In this document: in pieces, positions 36,275-47,640 of the stretch
Position numbering within the stretch: position 1 is the first letter of the stretch
Layout of the letters: each line of letters begins with the position of its first letter
NCBI RefSeq assembly: GCF_033118175.1
Contig: NC_083701.1
Location: forward strand, 50,109,001 to 50,173,000
Origin: Dama dama
Taxonomy: Eukaryota > Chordata > Mammalia > Artiodactyla > Cervidae
Length of the DNA stretch: 64,000 nucleotides
Direction of reading: 5' to 3'
Translations under genes and position numbers: made by a program
The notes under the pieces: model-generated
Database searches by the model: none
Told to the model about the DNA's origin: nothing
The model's input: only the letters and a program-made list of their open reading frames with translations

Positions 36275-36705
36275 AAATTTATTTTAATTGGAAGATAACT
36301 GCCTTACAGTGTTGTGATGGCTTTTGCCATGCAACAGTGTGAATCAGCCGTAAGTATACATATGTTCCCCCTTCTTGAATATCCCTCTCACTTCCCACCC
36401 CATCCAATCCCTCTAGGTTGTCACAGAGTGCCAGGTTGAGCTGGCTGTGTTATATAGCAACTTCCCATTAGCTATCTGTTTTACTTATGGTGATATATAT
36501 GTTTCAGTGCTACTATCTCAATTCATCCCAGTGGCATGGGTCAGAAATAGAAAAACAAATATTGTGTATTAATGCATATATATGGAAATCTAGAAAAATG
36601 GTATTGATGAACTTATTTGCAGGGCAGGATTAGAGATAGAGATATATAGAGACAGACTTGTGGACACAGTGGGGGAAGGAGAGGATGGAACATATATATT
36701 ATTTT
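36275..36705 (-). mobile_element. Ruminant L1 3' end with 5' inversion and TSD
   Basis: The left part (36275-36540) is L1 3' UTR in minus orientation (TTTTAATTGGAAGATAACTG, then AGCTATCTGTTTTACTTATG). The right part (about 36545-36705) is the adjacent upstream L1 segment in plus orientation (TTAATGCATATATATGGAAA, then TTTGCAGGGCAGGATTAGAG). Repeats ATGTGCTTTTTTAA (36261-36274) and ATATGCTTTTTTAA (36706-36719), differing at one base, enclose both. One twin-primed insertion explains the structure. Confidence 0.88.
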
Positions 36706-36719
36706 ATATGCTTTTTTAA

Positions 36720-37343
36720 TTTTCAGCACTACTCTGTAAGCTTGGTATGAACTTATTCTGGCTTTGACATTTGTGATTTTTACATCACTGAGACAGTTGG
36801 CTAATTCTTTAATGCCATTTTCTTATTTAAGATAAGGCAGTCTTTTGTTTCTGATCCATTGCCTCTGAACTCTGCTGGCAAGCTTATAAATCAGATCACT
36901 AACCATACATAATTTATTTCCATAGGTTACAAAATGTGCAGTGTATAATACAAATATGTTTCAAACAGTCTATCTGCATATCTTAAGTTTAATAGATTTA
37001 AAGGTTTACAGAATAGACTGATATTTCTTTTTGTGAGTTTTACTTTTCATCTCATCAATTAATATATATCATGCAAACCAGATTTATTCATTATTACTCA
37101 CATGTATGACTTCTAAGATGTATAAACCTACTTACTTTATTTTACCAGTATATACTTTGACTATCTTAAACTTTTTTTTAAGTTCCTTTAAAATTGAGGG
37201 CAATTTCCTTAATAAAGCATCCTTGTTTCGTTTCCTCCAGAAATACCTAGTTATATCTAACATTAAAAAATAAATCCTTTCATAAGAACATTCCATTGAG
37301 AGCTTTTTGTAAGGTGAGAGATATACTGTGTTGTTGGGCATTA
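36720..37343. other. Intronic sequence
   Basis: No supported feature. The minus frame at 37132-37341 is unsupported. Confidence 0.4.
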
Positions 37344-37354
37344 TATGAAATGTT

Positions 37355-38297
37355 CAGTTCAGTTCAGTCCAGTCACTCATTCGTGTCCGACTCTTTGCGA
37401 CCCCATGAATCACAGCACGCCAGGCCTCCCTGTCCATCACCAACTCCTGGAGTTTTTTCAAACTCATGTCCGTCGAGTTGGTGATGCCATCCAGCCCATC
37501 TCATCCTCTGTTGTCCCCTTCTCCTCCTGCCCCCAACCCCTCCCAACATCAGGTCTTTTCCAATGAGTCAACTCTTCACATGAGGGGGCCAAAGTATTGG
37601 AGTTTCAGCTTCAGCATCAGTCCTTCCAATGAACACCCAGGACTGATCTCCTTTAGGATGGACTGGTTGGATCTCCTTGAAGTCCAAGGGACTCTCAAGA
37701 GTCTTCTCCAACGCCACAGTTCAAAAGCATCCATTTTTTGGTGCTCAGCTTTCTTCACAGTCCAACTCTCGCATCCACACACGACCACTGGAAAAACCAT
37801 AGCCTTGACCAGACGGACCTTTGTTGGCAAAGTAATGTCTCTGCTTTTTGATATGCTATCTAGGTTGATTATAACTTTCCTTCCAAGGAGTAAGCATCTT
37901 TTAATTTCATGGCTGCAATCAGTGTCTGCAGTGATTTTGGAGCCCCAAAAATAAAGTCTGATACTGCTTCCACTGTTTCCCCATCTATTTGCCGTAAAGT
38001 GATGGGACCAGAATCCATAATCTTAGTTTTCTGAATGTTAAGCTTTAAGCCAACTTTTTCACTCTCCTCTTTCACTTTCGTCAAGAGGCTTTTTCATTCC
38101 TCTTCACTTTCTTCCATAAGGATGGTGTCATCTGCATATCTGAGGTTATTGTTATTTCTCCCTGCAATCTTGATTCCAGCTTGTGCATCTTCCAGCCCAG
38201 CATTTCCCATGATGTACTCTGCATATAATTTAAATAAGCCGGGTGACAATCTACAGCCTTGAGGTACTCCTTTTCCTATTTGGAACTAGTCTGTTGG
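37355..38297 (-). mobile_element. BovB 3' 0.94 kb with perfect 11-bp TSD
   Basis: Minus-strand BovB from the CAGTTCAGTTCAGTCCAGTC tail into the RT domain. Direct repeats TATGAAATGTT at 37344-37354 and 38298-38308 fix both ends. Broken frames (37576-37830, 37869-38084 minus) cover the C-terminal polyprotein. It is less diverged than the copies at 1-8 kb. Confidence 0.96.
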
Positions 38298-38308
38298 TAT
38301 GAAATGTT

Positions 38309-38927
38309 AGGTAATGTGAAATGATGTGACCTTTCTGTGTCATTTACTCTGTTATATCATGTGGATGTCAATATAACATAATCACTGAAAAGTCTCCTCA
38401 GTCACAGTTTATGTGGATTATAAACAGGAAAGAAGTATACTTCTACCCTTAAATTTTTACATTCCTTTATAAGCTCATTTTAAAAAATATGCTGAAATCA
38501 AATCTTGTTTATTTTGAAACCTCTGTAAAATTGAAAATGTCAACATAAAAACATGTTATGTAAGTGTATTATAGAATATAGCCTGCCTCTTTATTTCTGA
38601 GATGTTCATATCTATTGTTCTGCTTTTGTTTTGTGTATGTTGTCTTTATGTGTTTCCTGCTCTTAAAAAGTAATAATTTTTGTTATTTGGTCTGTCAGCA
38701 TTATGTGAAAACCAGTTCAGTACTGAGCAATGGATGGCTCATTGTTAATAGTAATAAAACTGACTCGCATATTAGATCCCCAAGTACTTTCTTCTAGTAA
38801 AACAGAGAAAATCAAATACTACAACCCATAGTCAGGTCTGTCTGACATATAGACTTCCAAATATTTTCCCAGCTGCTCTCAGGTGTTTATAATCATTTTG
38901 GGGAATTTGGAAATGTATAAAATTCAA
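38309..38927. other. Intronic sequence
   Basis: No gene seen. The plus frame at 38615-38797 is low-complexity and unsupported. Confidence 0.4.
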
Positions 38928-39261
38928 AACTCATATGATTTCTACAGAGACTTCTAAATAATTAAGTGCTAATTCAAAGATTTTGTAAGAGAAAAACTTT
39001 AAGTTTGTAGATATTGAGGATTATTATAATATTATAACTATTATATAATTATATATAATTATAGATTATAGTAGTATATGAGTATTATATAATATAATTA
39101 TAAAATTATTATAATAGTAATATTATATTATTATATAATGCATAGCAATTATTATAGATTATTATAATAATAATCTTCAAGATCTACAAATTTAAAGTTT
39201 TCACTATCAAAATTTTGAATTAGCACTTAACTAGAAGTCTTTGATAGAAATCATATGAGTT
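38928..39261. repeat. 334-bp AT-rich near-palindrome
   Basis: The left arm (about 38928-39035) and right arm (about 39160-39261) are reverse complements with small mismatches and indels. The outermost bases AACTCATATGATTTCT pair with AGAAATCATATGAGTT, and inner words such as AAGTGCTAATTCAAAGATTTT pair with the matching complement. The centre (39036-39159) is almost pure A/T and also roughly self-complementary. It could be a MITE-type element with long terminal inverted repeats or a palindromic AT-rich repeat. I do not recognise a family. Confidence 0.85.
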
Positions 39262-39274
39262 AGTAGAAGAAGTG

Positions 39275-39430
39275 AATTTGATCCCTGTGTCGGGAACAGC
39301 CCTGGAGGCAGGCATGGCAACCCACTCCAGTATTCTTGCCTGGAGAATCCCATGGACAGAGGAGCCTGGCGGGCCACAGTCCATATGGTCACAAAGCATT
39401 GGGCATGACTGAAACGAGTTAGCATGCACA
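39275..39430 (+). mobile_element. Bov-tA SINE, 5'-truncated
   Basis: Plus-strand copy lacking the tRNA-like head. It starts about TGAATTTGATCCCTGTGTCG and ends ACTGAAACGAGTTAGCATGC. It lies beside the near-palindrome. Confidence 0.9.
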
Positions 39431-39486
39431 TAGCTGATTTACAATGTTGTGTTATTTTCTGCTATACTGTAAAGCGAATCAGTTAT
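39431..39486 (-). mobile_element. L1 3' end fragment
   Basis: About 55 bp matching the minus strand of an artiodactyl L1 3' end (GCTGATTTACAATGTTGTGT, then CTGTAAAGCGAATCAGTTAT), sandwiched between two Bov-tA copies. Confidence 0.7.
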
Positions 39487-39660
39487 GTTGTTGTTATTTA
39501 GTCACTAAGTCATGTCCGACTCCTTTCTGATCCCATGGACTGTAGCCCACCAGGCTTCTCTGTCCATGGGATAGCCCAGGCAAGAATACTGGAGTGGGTT
39601 GCCATGCCCTCCTTCAGGGGATCTTTCAGACCCAGGGATCAAACCCATGTCTCTTGATTG
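39487..39660 (-). mobile_element. Bov-tA SINE, head truncated
   Basis: Minus-strand copy from GTTGTTGTTATTTAGTCACT to GGATCAAACCCATGTCTC. The tRNA-like head beyond the B-box region is missing. Confidence 0.9.
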
Positions 39661-40539
39661 TCTTTCTTCACTCAGTTAGAGACTGGACTGGAAAAAGCTA
39701 GTCCAATTGGCTGCAGGATCTGTGGTGTTTTCCTTCAGTAATCTTATTTTCAGTTCCTTCTACTGTTCCATTTACTGAAAAGTTCCCAGATCCACTTGTA
39801 TCTTTGTATTTCTATTTAAAAATATACATGATATTTAACACTGTTCTAGAAGTTCTGGTTAAAGAAATAAAATGTGAAAGTGAAGTGTGGTTTTTTTTAA
39901 ATTTTATTTTCAAAGAAGAAATACATTAAATCTAGGAAAGTTAAAGAATTAAGAACACTTAGAATTAATGAGACAGCGAGAAACTAGACATGAGATAAAT
40001 ATACACAATTCACTAGAAGTAACTAGTAGAAGAGTGAGAGCAAAATAGCACACTCTTCAAAATATAAAATAAAGTGAGGTCTTATTCTAAAGAGAAATGT
40101 GAAGAATCTCTGGGGAAATCTGTGTAACTTCATTAAAGGATGTCAAAGATGACAGAGATAACCACATCAGGCTAATACTTTTCTTAACTATTCTAATTGA
40201 CTTGTGATTCTGTTGTACCTGTTAACTATTTTTAACCGTTGTCTGGACGGTTCATTTTTTCTAAATGGATGTAATACAATTCTAATAAAAACTTTAGAAA
40301 ACCATTTTTCATAAAATTGACAATATGTTGGAAATAAACAGGTGGAAATAACTAAAACTTTTCAAAAAATATAGTAATGAGGCTGGACCTTCAAATTACT
40401 TATGAACTTAGAAATGCAGAGAGATGCAATCATTAAAATAATGTCATAGGTACACACATGAAAATAGATGTAATCGGTAAAATAAAGTGGAGATTCTACT
40501 ATATATTGGAGCATAAGATTTGATAAAGCAGATAATCCC
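39661..40539. other. Intronic sequence
   Basis: No gene or clear repeat apart from short A/T runs. Confidence 0.4.
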
Positions 40540-41100
40540 TTAAGAAACTGGAGGGCAGTATAGAACTTCCTCAAGAAACTAAAAATAGAACTACTGAATG
40601 ATCCAGCAATTCTATTTCTGTGTATTTATCCAAAGAAAACAGAACCACTAATGTGAAAAGTTACATGCCCCTGTATGTTTATTGAAGCATTATTTACAAG
40701 ATATGGGCAAGATACGGAAGCAACCTAATTGTCCATCCCATAGATGAATAGATAAAAAATATGTTGTGTGTATGTATGTACTTTTGTACACACACACATA
40801 TACACCTATACACACAAGGTAGTATTATTCTGCAATAAAAAAGAATGAAATCTTGTCATTTACAATACCATAGGTAGACCTGGAGAATATTATACTAAGT
40901 GAAATAAGTCTGAGAATAACAAATACCATATGAGTTCCCTTCTATGTGGAATCTTAAAAAACAAAGCAAAGAAACAAAACAAAACTGAAATGGGTTAGTA
41001 GAGAACCAACTGGCAGTTGCCAAACAGGAGGGAGTCGGGGAATGCCCAAAACAGGTGAAGAGGATTAAGAGTTACACATCCCAATCTATGCACACAGGCC
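40540..41100 (+). mobile_element. L1 3' region, old
   Basis: Plus-strand L1 3' UTR with the familiar order AATGATCCAGCAATTCTATT, TATTGAAGCATTATTTACAA, TTGTCCATCCCATAGATGAA, ACTAAGTGAAATAAGTCTGA and GTTCCCTTCTATGTGGAATC. A short (CA)n has grown inside it at 40779-40815. Confidence 0.88.
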
Positions 41101-42054
41101 AACATGCTTTCTTGTTTTTCTTTTCCAAAAGACAAACCCAAATAAAGGTATGGGAAATATAATTAGCATAAACAGTATCTTAGAGGAGATACTTTCATAA
41201 TTAATGTTTCATTTAAATGAAAATTTGATTCTGTGTGTGTGCACATGTGAGAACTATTTTTTTTGTATGAATATCTCTTACATGAACTCATAAGCTACTT
41301 GTATCCCACAATTTAACTTTTTTTTTCTAAAAGTGAAGCCAATAGTCCATTTAATTGAGGATATTTAAGTTGAATGCTGTTTATCTGAAATTTGATTGTA
41401 CAACAAAATTATAAATGCAAATATTTATGATTTTAAACAGATGACTATATTCAAATTTATAAATTCATATGTCATCTTTCAAGCTGATAGAAGGGGAGAC
41501 ATAGATACAATATGCTTAAACTTGTTGTACTATTGTATTTATTTGGTAAACATTTATTATTTAAACATATTCATAGAAATATATCATGAAATGGTAGTTC
41601 TGTGATATTAATTCAGTGACTTTTCCTAATTCATAGGAGATCATAGAACACTATACCATAAGTAATCAATTTTAAAACATATTCTGTTTTTAAAAATAGA
41701 TTTAAAGAACAACTTTTGGGGAAAAATTCAGTATTTTTATTGTAGCTACGCAATTGTGTATATGTGTCAAAATATTAGTACATAAAATTGGTGCCTGAGA
41801 AAGGGTGACTTTTATCATAAATTACACTTCAGTAAACCTGACTTTAAGAAAGCAAAAAATAATTTTGAGAGATTTTGGCTTGTTAATTAGTAACATTAAA
41901 ATATAGTATGTATATTTCTGTGATTAGAAGCATAAAGTTGAAACAAAGTGAATCTATTCTCCCAAAGAAAATGACAGAAAGTCATTTTAAATTATTTGAG
42001 AAGATTATTCTCCTTATAACTAGAGGAATTAAACCTCAAGTTGCCCGCCCCCCC
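41101..42054. other. Intronic AT-rich sequence
   Basis: No supported gene or repeat. Frame 41396-41605 has AT-driven composition and no domain. Confidence 0.4.
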
Positions 42055-42640
42055 AAATTTTCTTGTGTCCCACTGTAATAACTTCCCCCTTAACTCCAGC
42101 CCTCAGCAACCAGTTATAACATCTGTATAGTCTTTCCTTTGTTCAGAATGTCATATAAAAAATCATACACTATGCAGACCTATAGTATGTGGCATGTATA
42201 TTCTTTCACTTACAGTGCTTTTGAGATTCATCTGTTTTGTTTTATGTATCAACATTTCATTCCTTTTTATAGGTGATTAATAGATAATTGTATGAATGTA
42301 CCAAATTTATTGATTTGCCACTTTTCACTTTTTGTGATTATGAAAGAAGATGCCATGAGCATTTCTGTGCAAGTCTTTTTATGGCCATATATTTCACTTC
42401 TCTTAGGTGAATGACTAAGAGTGAAATTACTGAATGAATGTGTACTTAATTTTATAAGAAATTGCTGCACTGTTTTCCAAAGTGTCTCTGCCACACTGCA
42501 TTCTATCAGCAATGTGTAAAAGTTCCAGTTGCTCCTTAACCTTTCCAAACCTGAAATTTTTGGCCTTTGAAATGACAATTATTTTAATAAGGTGTGTCAG
42601 TTAAGTGAGATGTTCTAATTAACTGCTTTCCTAAGTGGAT

Positions 42641-42827
42641 GACAGTGAAAGTGACGATTGCTCAGTTGTGTCCCACTCTTTGTGACCCCGTGGACTGTAG
42701 TCCATGGAATTCTCCAGACCAGGAGTAGCCTTTCCCTTCTCCAAGGGGTCTTCCCAACCCATGGATCAAACCCAGGTCTCCTGCATTACAGGTGGATTAT
42801 TTACCAGCTGAGTCACAAGGGAAGCCC
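42641..42827 (-). mobile_element. Bov-tA SINE inside L1, with TSD
   Basis: Minus-strand copy ending in the head GCTGAGTCACAAGGGAAGCC. Flanking repeats TCCTAAGTGGAT (42629-42640) and TCCTAAATGGAT (42828-42839) differ at one base. The SINE splits L1 sequence that is continuous on both sides. Confidence 0.94.
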
Positions 42828-43267
42828 TCCTAAATGGATAGTGGTATCTCATTTTAGTTTGCCTATTCTTAAGGATTAATGATGTTGAGCATCTTTTTAT
42901 GTTCTTCTTTTATTTCTGTATCTCCACCTGAGTGAAGTAATCTGAAACTTTTCACCTATTTTTTCGAACTTTGAAGAAAGTATTTTTAATATAAATAAAA
43001 ATTCTCTCTTGGTTGTGGAATTATGGATATTGTTTCAGGTGGAATAAACTAGGTTTTGCTACAGTAGTAAATAACTTCACTGCTTCAAGGGTTTTAAACA
43101 GGAAAGTTTTATGCTTTGGCATGCAAGTTCTGTGGCTGGTTCTAGATAAGTCTTCTAGGTGACTGCCCTCCATTGTTTACATGGCCATATCAGCATGATA
43201 TAGTCAGTATGATCATCTTTCAGGGTTCTAGAGAGGTGGAGATTTGAACACTGGCAATTAAAAGTTT

Positions 43268-43390
43268 TTTATTTATTTATTTGACATATAGTTGCTTTAC
43301 AGTGCTGTGTTAGTTTCTGTTGTACTAAGTAAATTAGCTATTTGTGTACATATATATTCTCCCTTTTGGTTACACATAGTAGTGAGTTGT
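43268..43390 (-). mobile_element. Artiodactyl L1 3' tail inside older L1
   Basis: TTTATTTATTTATTTGACAT followed by AGTTGCTTTACAGTGCTGTG is the reverse complement of an artiodactyl L1 3' end. It is only about 120 bp long and interrupts the older L1. Confidence 0.75.
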
Positions 43391-44934
43391 GAATTTTTTC
43401 AATATTGCAGATACATTTCTTTTTAAATACTTGCATTAGAAATCTTTTCTCTCAGTTAATGGTTTGTCATTAATTTTCATAGTGGTATGTTATCATGATC
43501 AGACATTTTAAAATTTGAAATCTACTTAACTTATTTTAGTGATTCATGCTTTTTCTCTCTTATCTGAGAAATCTTTAACTAACCCTAAGTCACATGGATT
43601 TTCTCCATGTGTTCTAGAAGTTTTAACATTTTAGCTTTTGCAATCATAACTGTAATCCATTTTGAGTTAATATTTGTGTATGGTATGTATTATGAGTTGA
43701 GATAATTTTCTTTTCTTTTTTATATTTTTTACATTAAGCTGTCCAGTTGTTACAGCATTCATTGAAAAGTTATTCTTTCTTTATTCTGTTGCCTCAGTCC
43801 CTTTGTTGAAAATCAATCGGTTATATATTTGTGGATTTGTTTCTGGACTGTCTGATCCATTTACCTGTGTGTGTATCATATTAACAATAACACACACTTT
43901 TATTACTGTAGCTTGATAGTCTGAAGTCAGCTAGCATCCAATTCAATTCTTTTTAAAAATTATGTTGGTTTTTCTATTTACTGTATATTTCCACATGAAT
44001 TTTAGAATTACCTTACTAACTTCTGCAAAATATTTCCTGAGATTTTCACGAGTATTATGCTGAATTTATAGGTCAATTTGGGGAAAATTTACATTATAGC
44101 TGTGTTGTATCTTGCCATAAATAACATGACATATCTATTTATTTTAAATTAATATGATTTCTCTTATCTTTGCACTGAAGTTTGAAGTATGTCAAACTGG
44201 CATATATTTTGTTAAATTTATCCCTATTTCAGTTATTGTTCATGATATTGTTAGTGGTACTTTATTAAAATTTCAGTTGTCAATATCTCATTGCTAAGAT
44301 AAAGAAATAGAATTGATTTTTGTTCATTTTCTGCCCTGTGATTTTAATAGGCTCATTTACAGTATCTGCCAATATTTTGTGGATTTATAGATTTTCTATG
44401 TAGAATATCATGTCCTTTGAAAACAGAGATAACTTTATTTCTTCCTTTACATCAGTATCTCTTTTATTTACTTTTCTTGCTTTATTGAACTGGCAAGAAC
44501 TTCAAATTCATTATTGACTAGGAAAGATGAGAGTGAACATCCTTAACTTTTTTCTTTAAGTAAAGCGTTCAGTCATTCACTTATAAGAGTAATATCAGAA
44601 TTGTATTACCTGTGTCTTTTCATAGATGTCTTTTATCAAACTGAATAAACTTTTGTTAGTTTCCTGAGACTTTTTAAAACAATAAATAAATTTTATTTTA
44701 TCGTGTTTTTTTCTGTTGAGTGGTCAGATACTATATGTTTTTAGTTTGTTAATATAGTGAAATGCATTGATTGTTTTTGAAAGGTGAAATAACCTTGTAT
44801 TCCACTTGACCATGATGCATTATATTTGTTATATAGTGTTGGATTAAATTTGCTAATACCCTGATAGAGCTTTTACATCTGTTTCATAGAGGATACTTTT
44901 GGTACCATTATTGTCCTATAATTTAAATGGGAAT

Positions 44935-46515
44935 CCAAGTTCTTGTTTGCAGAGCTGAAGGATGGAATCCAGGAACAGGCACTCATGGTTGCAAGTGAAT
45001 AAGATTTATTAGAGAGGAGGAAATTACAAAACTATCAGCATAGACACTGAGAGGGCTAAAGAATTCCCCCGAAGGCAAGGATTACAGTAGTTTTATATTT
45101 TTATCAGTATTAATCTGTACATTTTTGGTCCACTCTTGACCTTAAAATACATCACTTGTAACCAGTCAGTTTAAAGGTCAAGATGCTTAGGGAAACATTT
45201 TTATGGCTTAATCCTCAGATTAAGTCACCAGCTTTTTCATGCCCCCTGGCTGTTTTACAATGGACCAGATGTATGGGCTAAAGATTAATGATCACCAGTT
45301 GTTTTTCCCTCAGGCATATGAAACAGAAGTTGATTACTGCCCTTCCCTATTTGCATGCTGATAATTTTTCAAACCTGACCTGCCTCTTGAGAAACCTGTA
45401 TGCATGCCAGAAAGCAGCAGTTAGAACTGGACATGGAACAACAGACTGGTTCCAAATAGGAAAAAGAGTACATCAAGACTGTATATTGTCACCCTGCGTA
45501 TTTAACTTATATGCAGAGAACATCTTGAGAAACGCTGGGCTGGATGAACCATAAGCTGGAATCAAGATTGCCGGGAGAAATATCAATAACCTCAGCTATG
45601 CAGATGACACCACCCTTATGGCAGAAAGTGAAGAAGAACTAAAAAGCTTCTTGATGAAAGTGAAAGAGGAGAGTGGAAAAGTTGGCTTAAAGCTCAACAT
45701 TCAGAAAACGAAAATGATGGCATCCGGTCTCATCACTTTATGTCAAATAGATGGGGAAACAGTGGAAACAGTGGATGACTTTATTTTTGGGGGCTCCAAA
45801 ATTACTGCAGATGGTGATTGAAGCCATGAAATTAAAAGATGCTTACTCCTTGGAAGGAAAGTTATGTCCAATCTAGACAGCATCTTAAAAGCAGAGGCAT
45901 TACTTTGTAAACAAAGGTCTGTCTAGTAAAGGCTATGGTTATTCCAGTAGTCATGTATGGATGCGAGAGTTGGACTGTGAAAAAAACTGAGCACAGAAGA
46001 ATTGATGCATTTGAACTGTGGTATTGGAGAAGACTCTTGAGAGTTCCTTGGAGTGCAAGGAGATCCAACCAGTCCATCCTAAAGATCAGTCCTGGGTGTT
46101 CATTGGAAGGACTGATGTTGAAGCTGAAACTCCAATTCTTTGGCCACCTCATGCGAAGAGTTGACTCATTGGAAAAGACCCTGATCCTGGGAGGGATTGG
46201 GGGCAGGAGGAGAAGGGCACGACAGAGGATGAGATGGCTGGATGGCATCACCAACTCGATGGACATGAGTTTGAGTAAATGCCGGGAGTTGGTGATGGAC
46301 AGGGAGGCCTGGTGTGCTGCAGTTCATGGGGTCGCAAAGAGTCAGACATGATTGAGCAACTGAACTGAACTGAACTGAATTTATCAGACCAACGACACAT
46401 TCCAGGAATTTGGGAGAGGGTAAAGCTTTAGGCTAATGGAGTTCTACACCAATTTCTACCTTGTAATGTTATTGGACATCTTTGTTATAGGAGCAATGGT
46501 AGCTTTATAAGATTA
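44935..46515 (-). mobile_element. Solo LTR-like element split by BovB
   Basis: Left part 44935-45373. Read on the minus strand it has an AATAAA signal (within CTCTAATAAATCTTATTCAC) followed by a GC-richer end (CTGTTCCTGGATTCCATCC), as in the R-U5 end of a retroviral LTR. The right part, about 46381-46515, looks like the U3 side beyond the BovB insertion. No internal viral genes lie nearby. I infer an old solo LTR of a ruminant endogenous retrovirus. The family is not identified, and the right end is uncertain because it returns to L1. Confidence 0.55.
45374..46380 (+). mobile_element. BovB 3' 1.0 kb inside the LTR
   Basis: Plus-strand BovB starting in the RT domain and ending with the tandem GAACT tail. 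YADD is encoded at 45597-45608, but a stop lies just upstream (MDEP then TAA, near 45552). The C-terminal frame 45935-46351 (138 codons) is the longest intact C-terminal BovB stretch here (KLKLQFFGHLMRRVDSLEKT and onward). It is a decayed, non-autonomous copy. Confidence 0.94.
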
Positions 46516-46999
46516 ACTGGTATGCACTTTCTTTTTTTTGTTGTTGTATTCTGAAAAAGTTTGTGTATAACAGATATTATTTTTTATTTAAATATTTGGT
46601 AGAATTCAGTGTAACTGGGCTTCTAAGGTGGCACTAGTGGTAAAGAACCCGCCTCCCAATTCAGAAAACATAAGAGATGCCAGTTTGATCCCTGAGTCAG
46701 AAGATCCCCTGGAGTAGGGCATGGCAACCCACTCCAGTATTCTTGCCTGGACAATCCCATGGATAGAGGAGCCTGTCGGGCCACACTCCATAGGGTCTCA
46801 AAGAGTTGGACACAACTGAAGCGACTTAGCATGAATATATTTGGGCCTGCAATTCTACTTTTACTGTGAACTTTATTTCTAGAAAAGAATGACTGTACAT
46901 GTAATCTATTTCTTGTTGTTTTGTGGAAAGTTTTTACTTCTATCTCAGTTTCAAAGGATTTGTTATCAAAGTAACCCTCTTGTTACATACAAACAAAAA
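46516..46999 (-). mobile_element. Ancient L1 (copy 1, segment 2)
   Basis: Resumption of the minus-strand L1: GAAAAAGTTTGTGTATAACA, TTTGGTAGAATTCAGTGTAA before the Bov-tA, and TATTTGGGCCTGCAATTCTA, TTGTGGAAAGTTTTTACTTC after it. These are consecutive L1 ORF2 positions, which supports one host element. Confidence 0.8.
46618..46834 (+). mobile_element. Bov-tA SINE inside L1
   Basis: Plus-strand copy GGCTTCTAAGGTGGCACTAG to ACTGAAGCGACTTAGCATG, placed between L1 ORF2 positions that are contiguous in the family. No clear TSD. Confidence 0.92.
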
Positions 47000-47640
47000 T
47001 TATCAATATACCACCATTAAAAGAAAAGAGGAATAGAGATAGAGGAGGCTACCTTACAAACTGGGTTCTGATCAACATTAAGATTTAAACAGTGCTGGGT
47101 AATCCCATGGCACAGCACATCAGGAGTCCCTGTTGGGAAAAGGTCCCAGACAGCATGTTCCTTCCATTGGTGAGACTTCAAAAATTGCTTTCAGTTCCTG
47201 CTTATAATCCAAGGAAGCAGACTGATACACTTGTAAATCTGTGAGCAAACTGAAGCTCTGGTTTCAGTTAATGCTGTTTGTTTTGTCTTGAAAAATGGAC
47301 TGTTTCTAAGCTTGGGGCATGGTTGGTCAGACCTTCTCCAGGGGCTCGACAGTCTCAAGTTTCATCCTCTATTTTATCTATGATCTGTGGTGCCACAAGA
47401 CTTGCACTCAACAGCACTCAGGCGGTCAGGACATTCATGGTCAGGACAGTGTCCAGGCAGGTTAGAAGGAAGTCAGAGGACTGCTCTGCTCTGTCTCTGA
47501 AGCCTGAACAAGACTACCTATTTAATTTCCCTAACACTTGTAGAATGAGGTTTTGCAGTATATACCTTGCAAGGAGTTTTCCATTTCCCCTAATTTTTCA
47601 AGTTAGCTGGAATAAAGATTTTTGTTTATAATATTGCATT
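47000..47640. other. Unclassified 0.64-kb insert between L1 segments
   Basis: GC-richer than its surroundings, and interrupts the L1. A plus frame at 47278-47631 (117 codons) shows no known domain and no promoter or splice context. A plus-strand AATAAA at about 47612 near the right end could be a processing signal. Possible origins are an unrecognised LTR or a fragment of a processed transcript. I cannot decide. Confidence 0.4.

Larger units (their letters stand above)
42055..44925 (-). mobile_element. Ancient L1, 3' part (copy 1, segment 1)
   Basis: On the minus strand this is the L1 3' UTR and ORF2 end, read right to left. On the plus strand the order is GCAACCAGTTATAACATCTG, TTTCCAAAGTGTCTCTGCCA, GATGTTGAGCATCTTTTTAT, TTGAAAATCAATCGGTTATA and GATGCATTATATTTGTTATA. 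A Bov-tA (42641-42827) and an L1 tail (43268-43390) interrupt it. It continues beyond the LTR and other insertions to about 48990. Confidence 0.88.

Noticed and set aside
47278..47631. 117-codon plus frame in the unclassified insert
   Set aside because: No recognisable domain; surrounded by transposon debris. Treated as part of an unidentified insert, not a gene.
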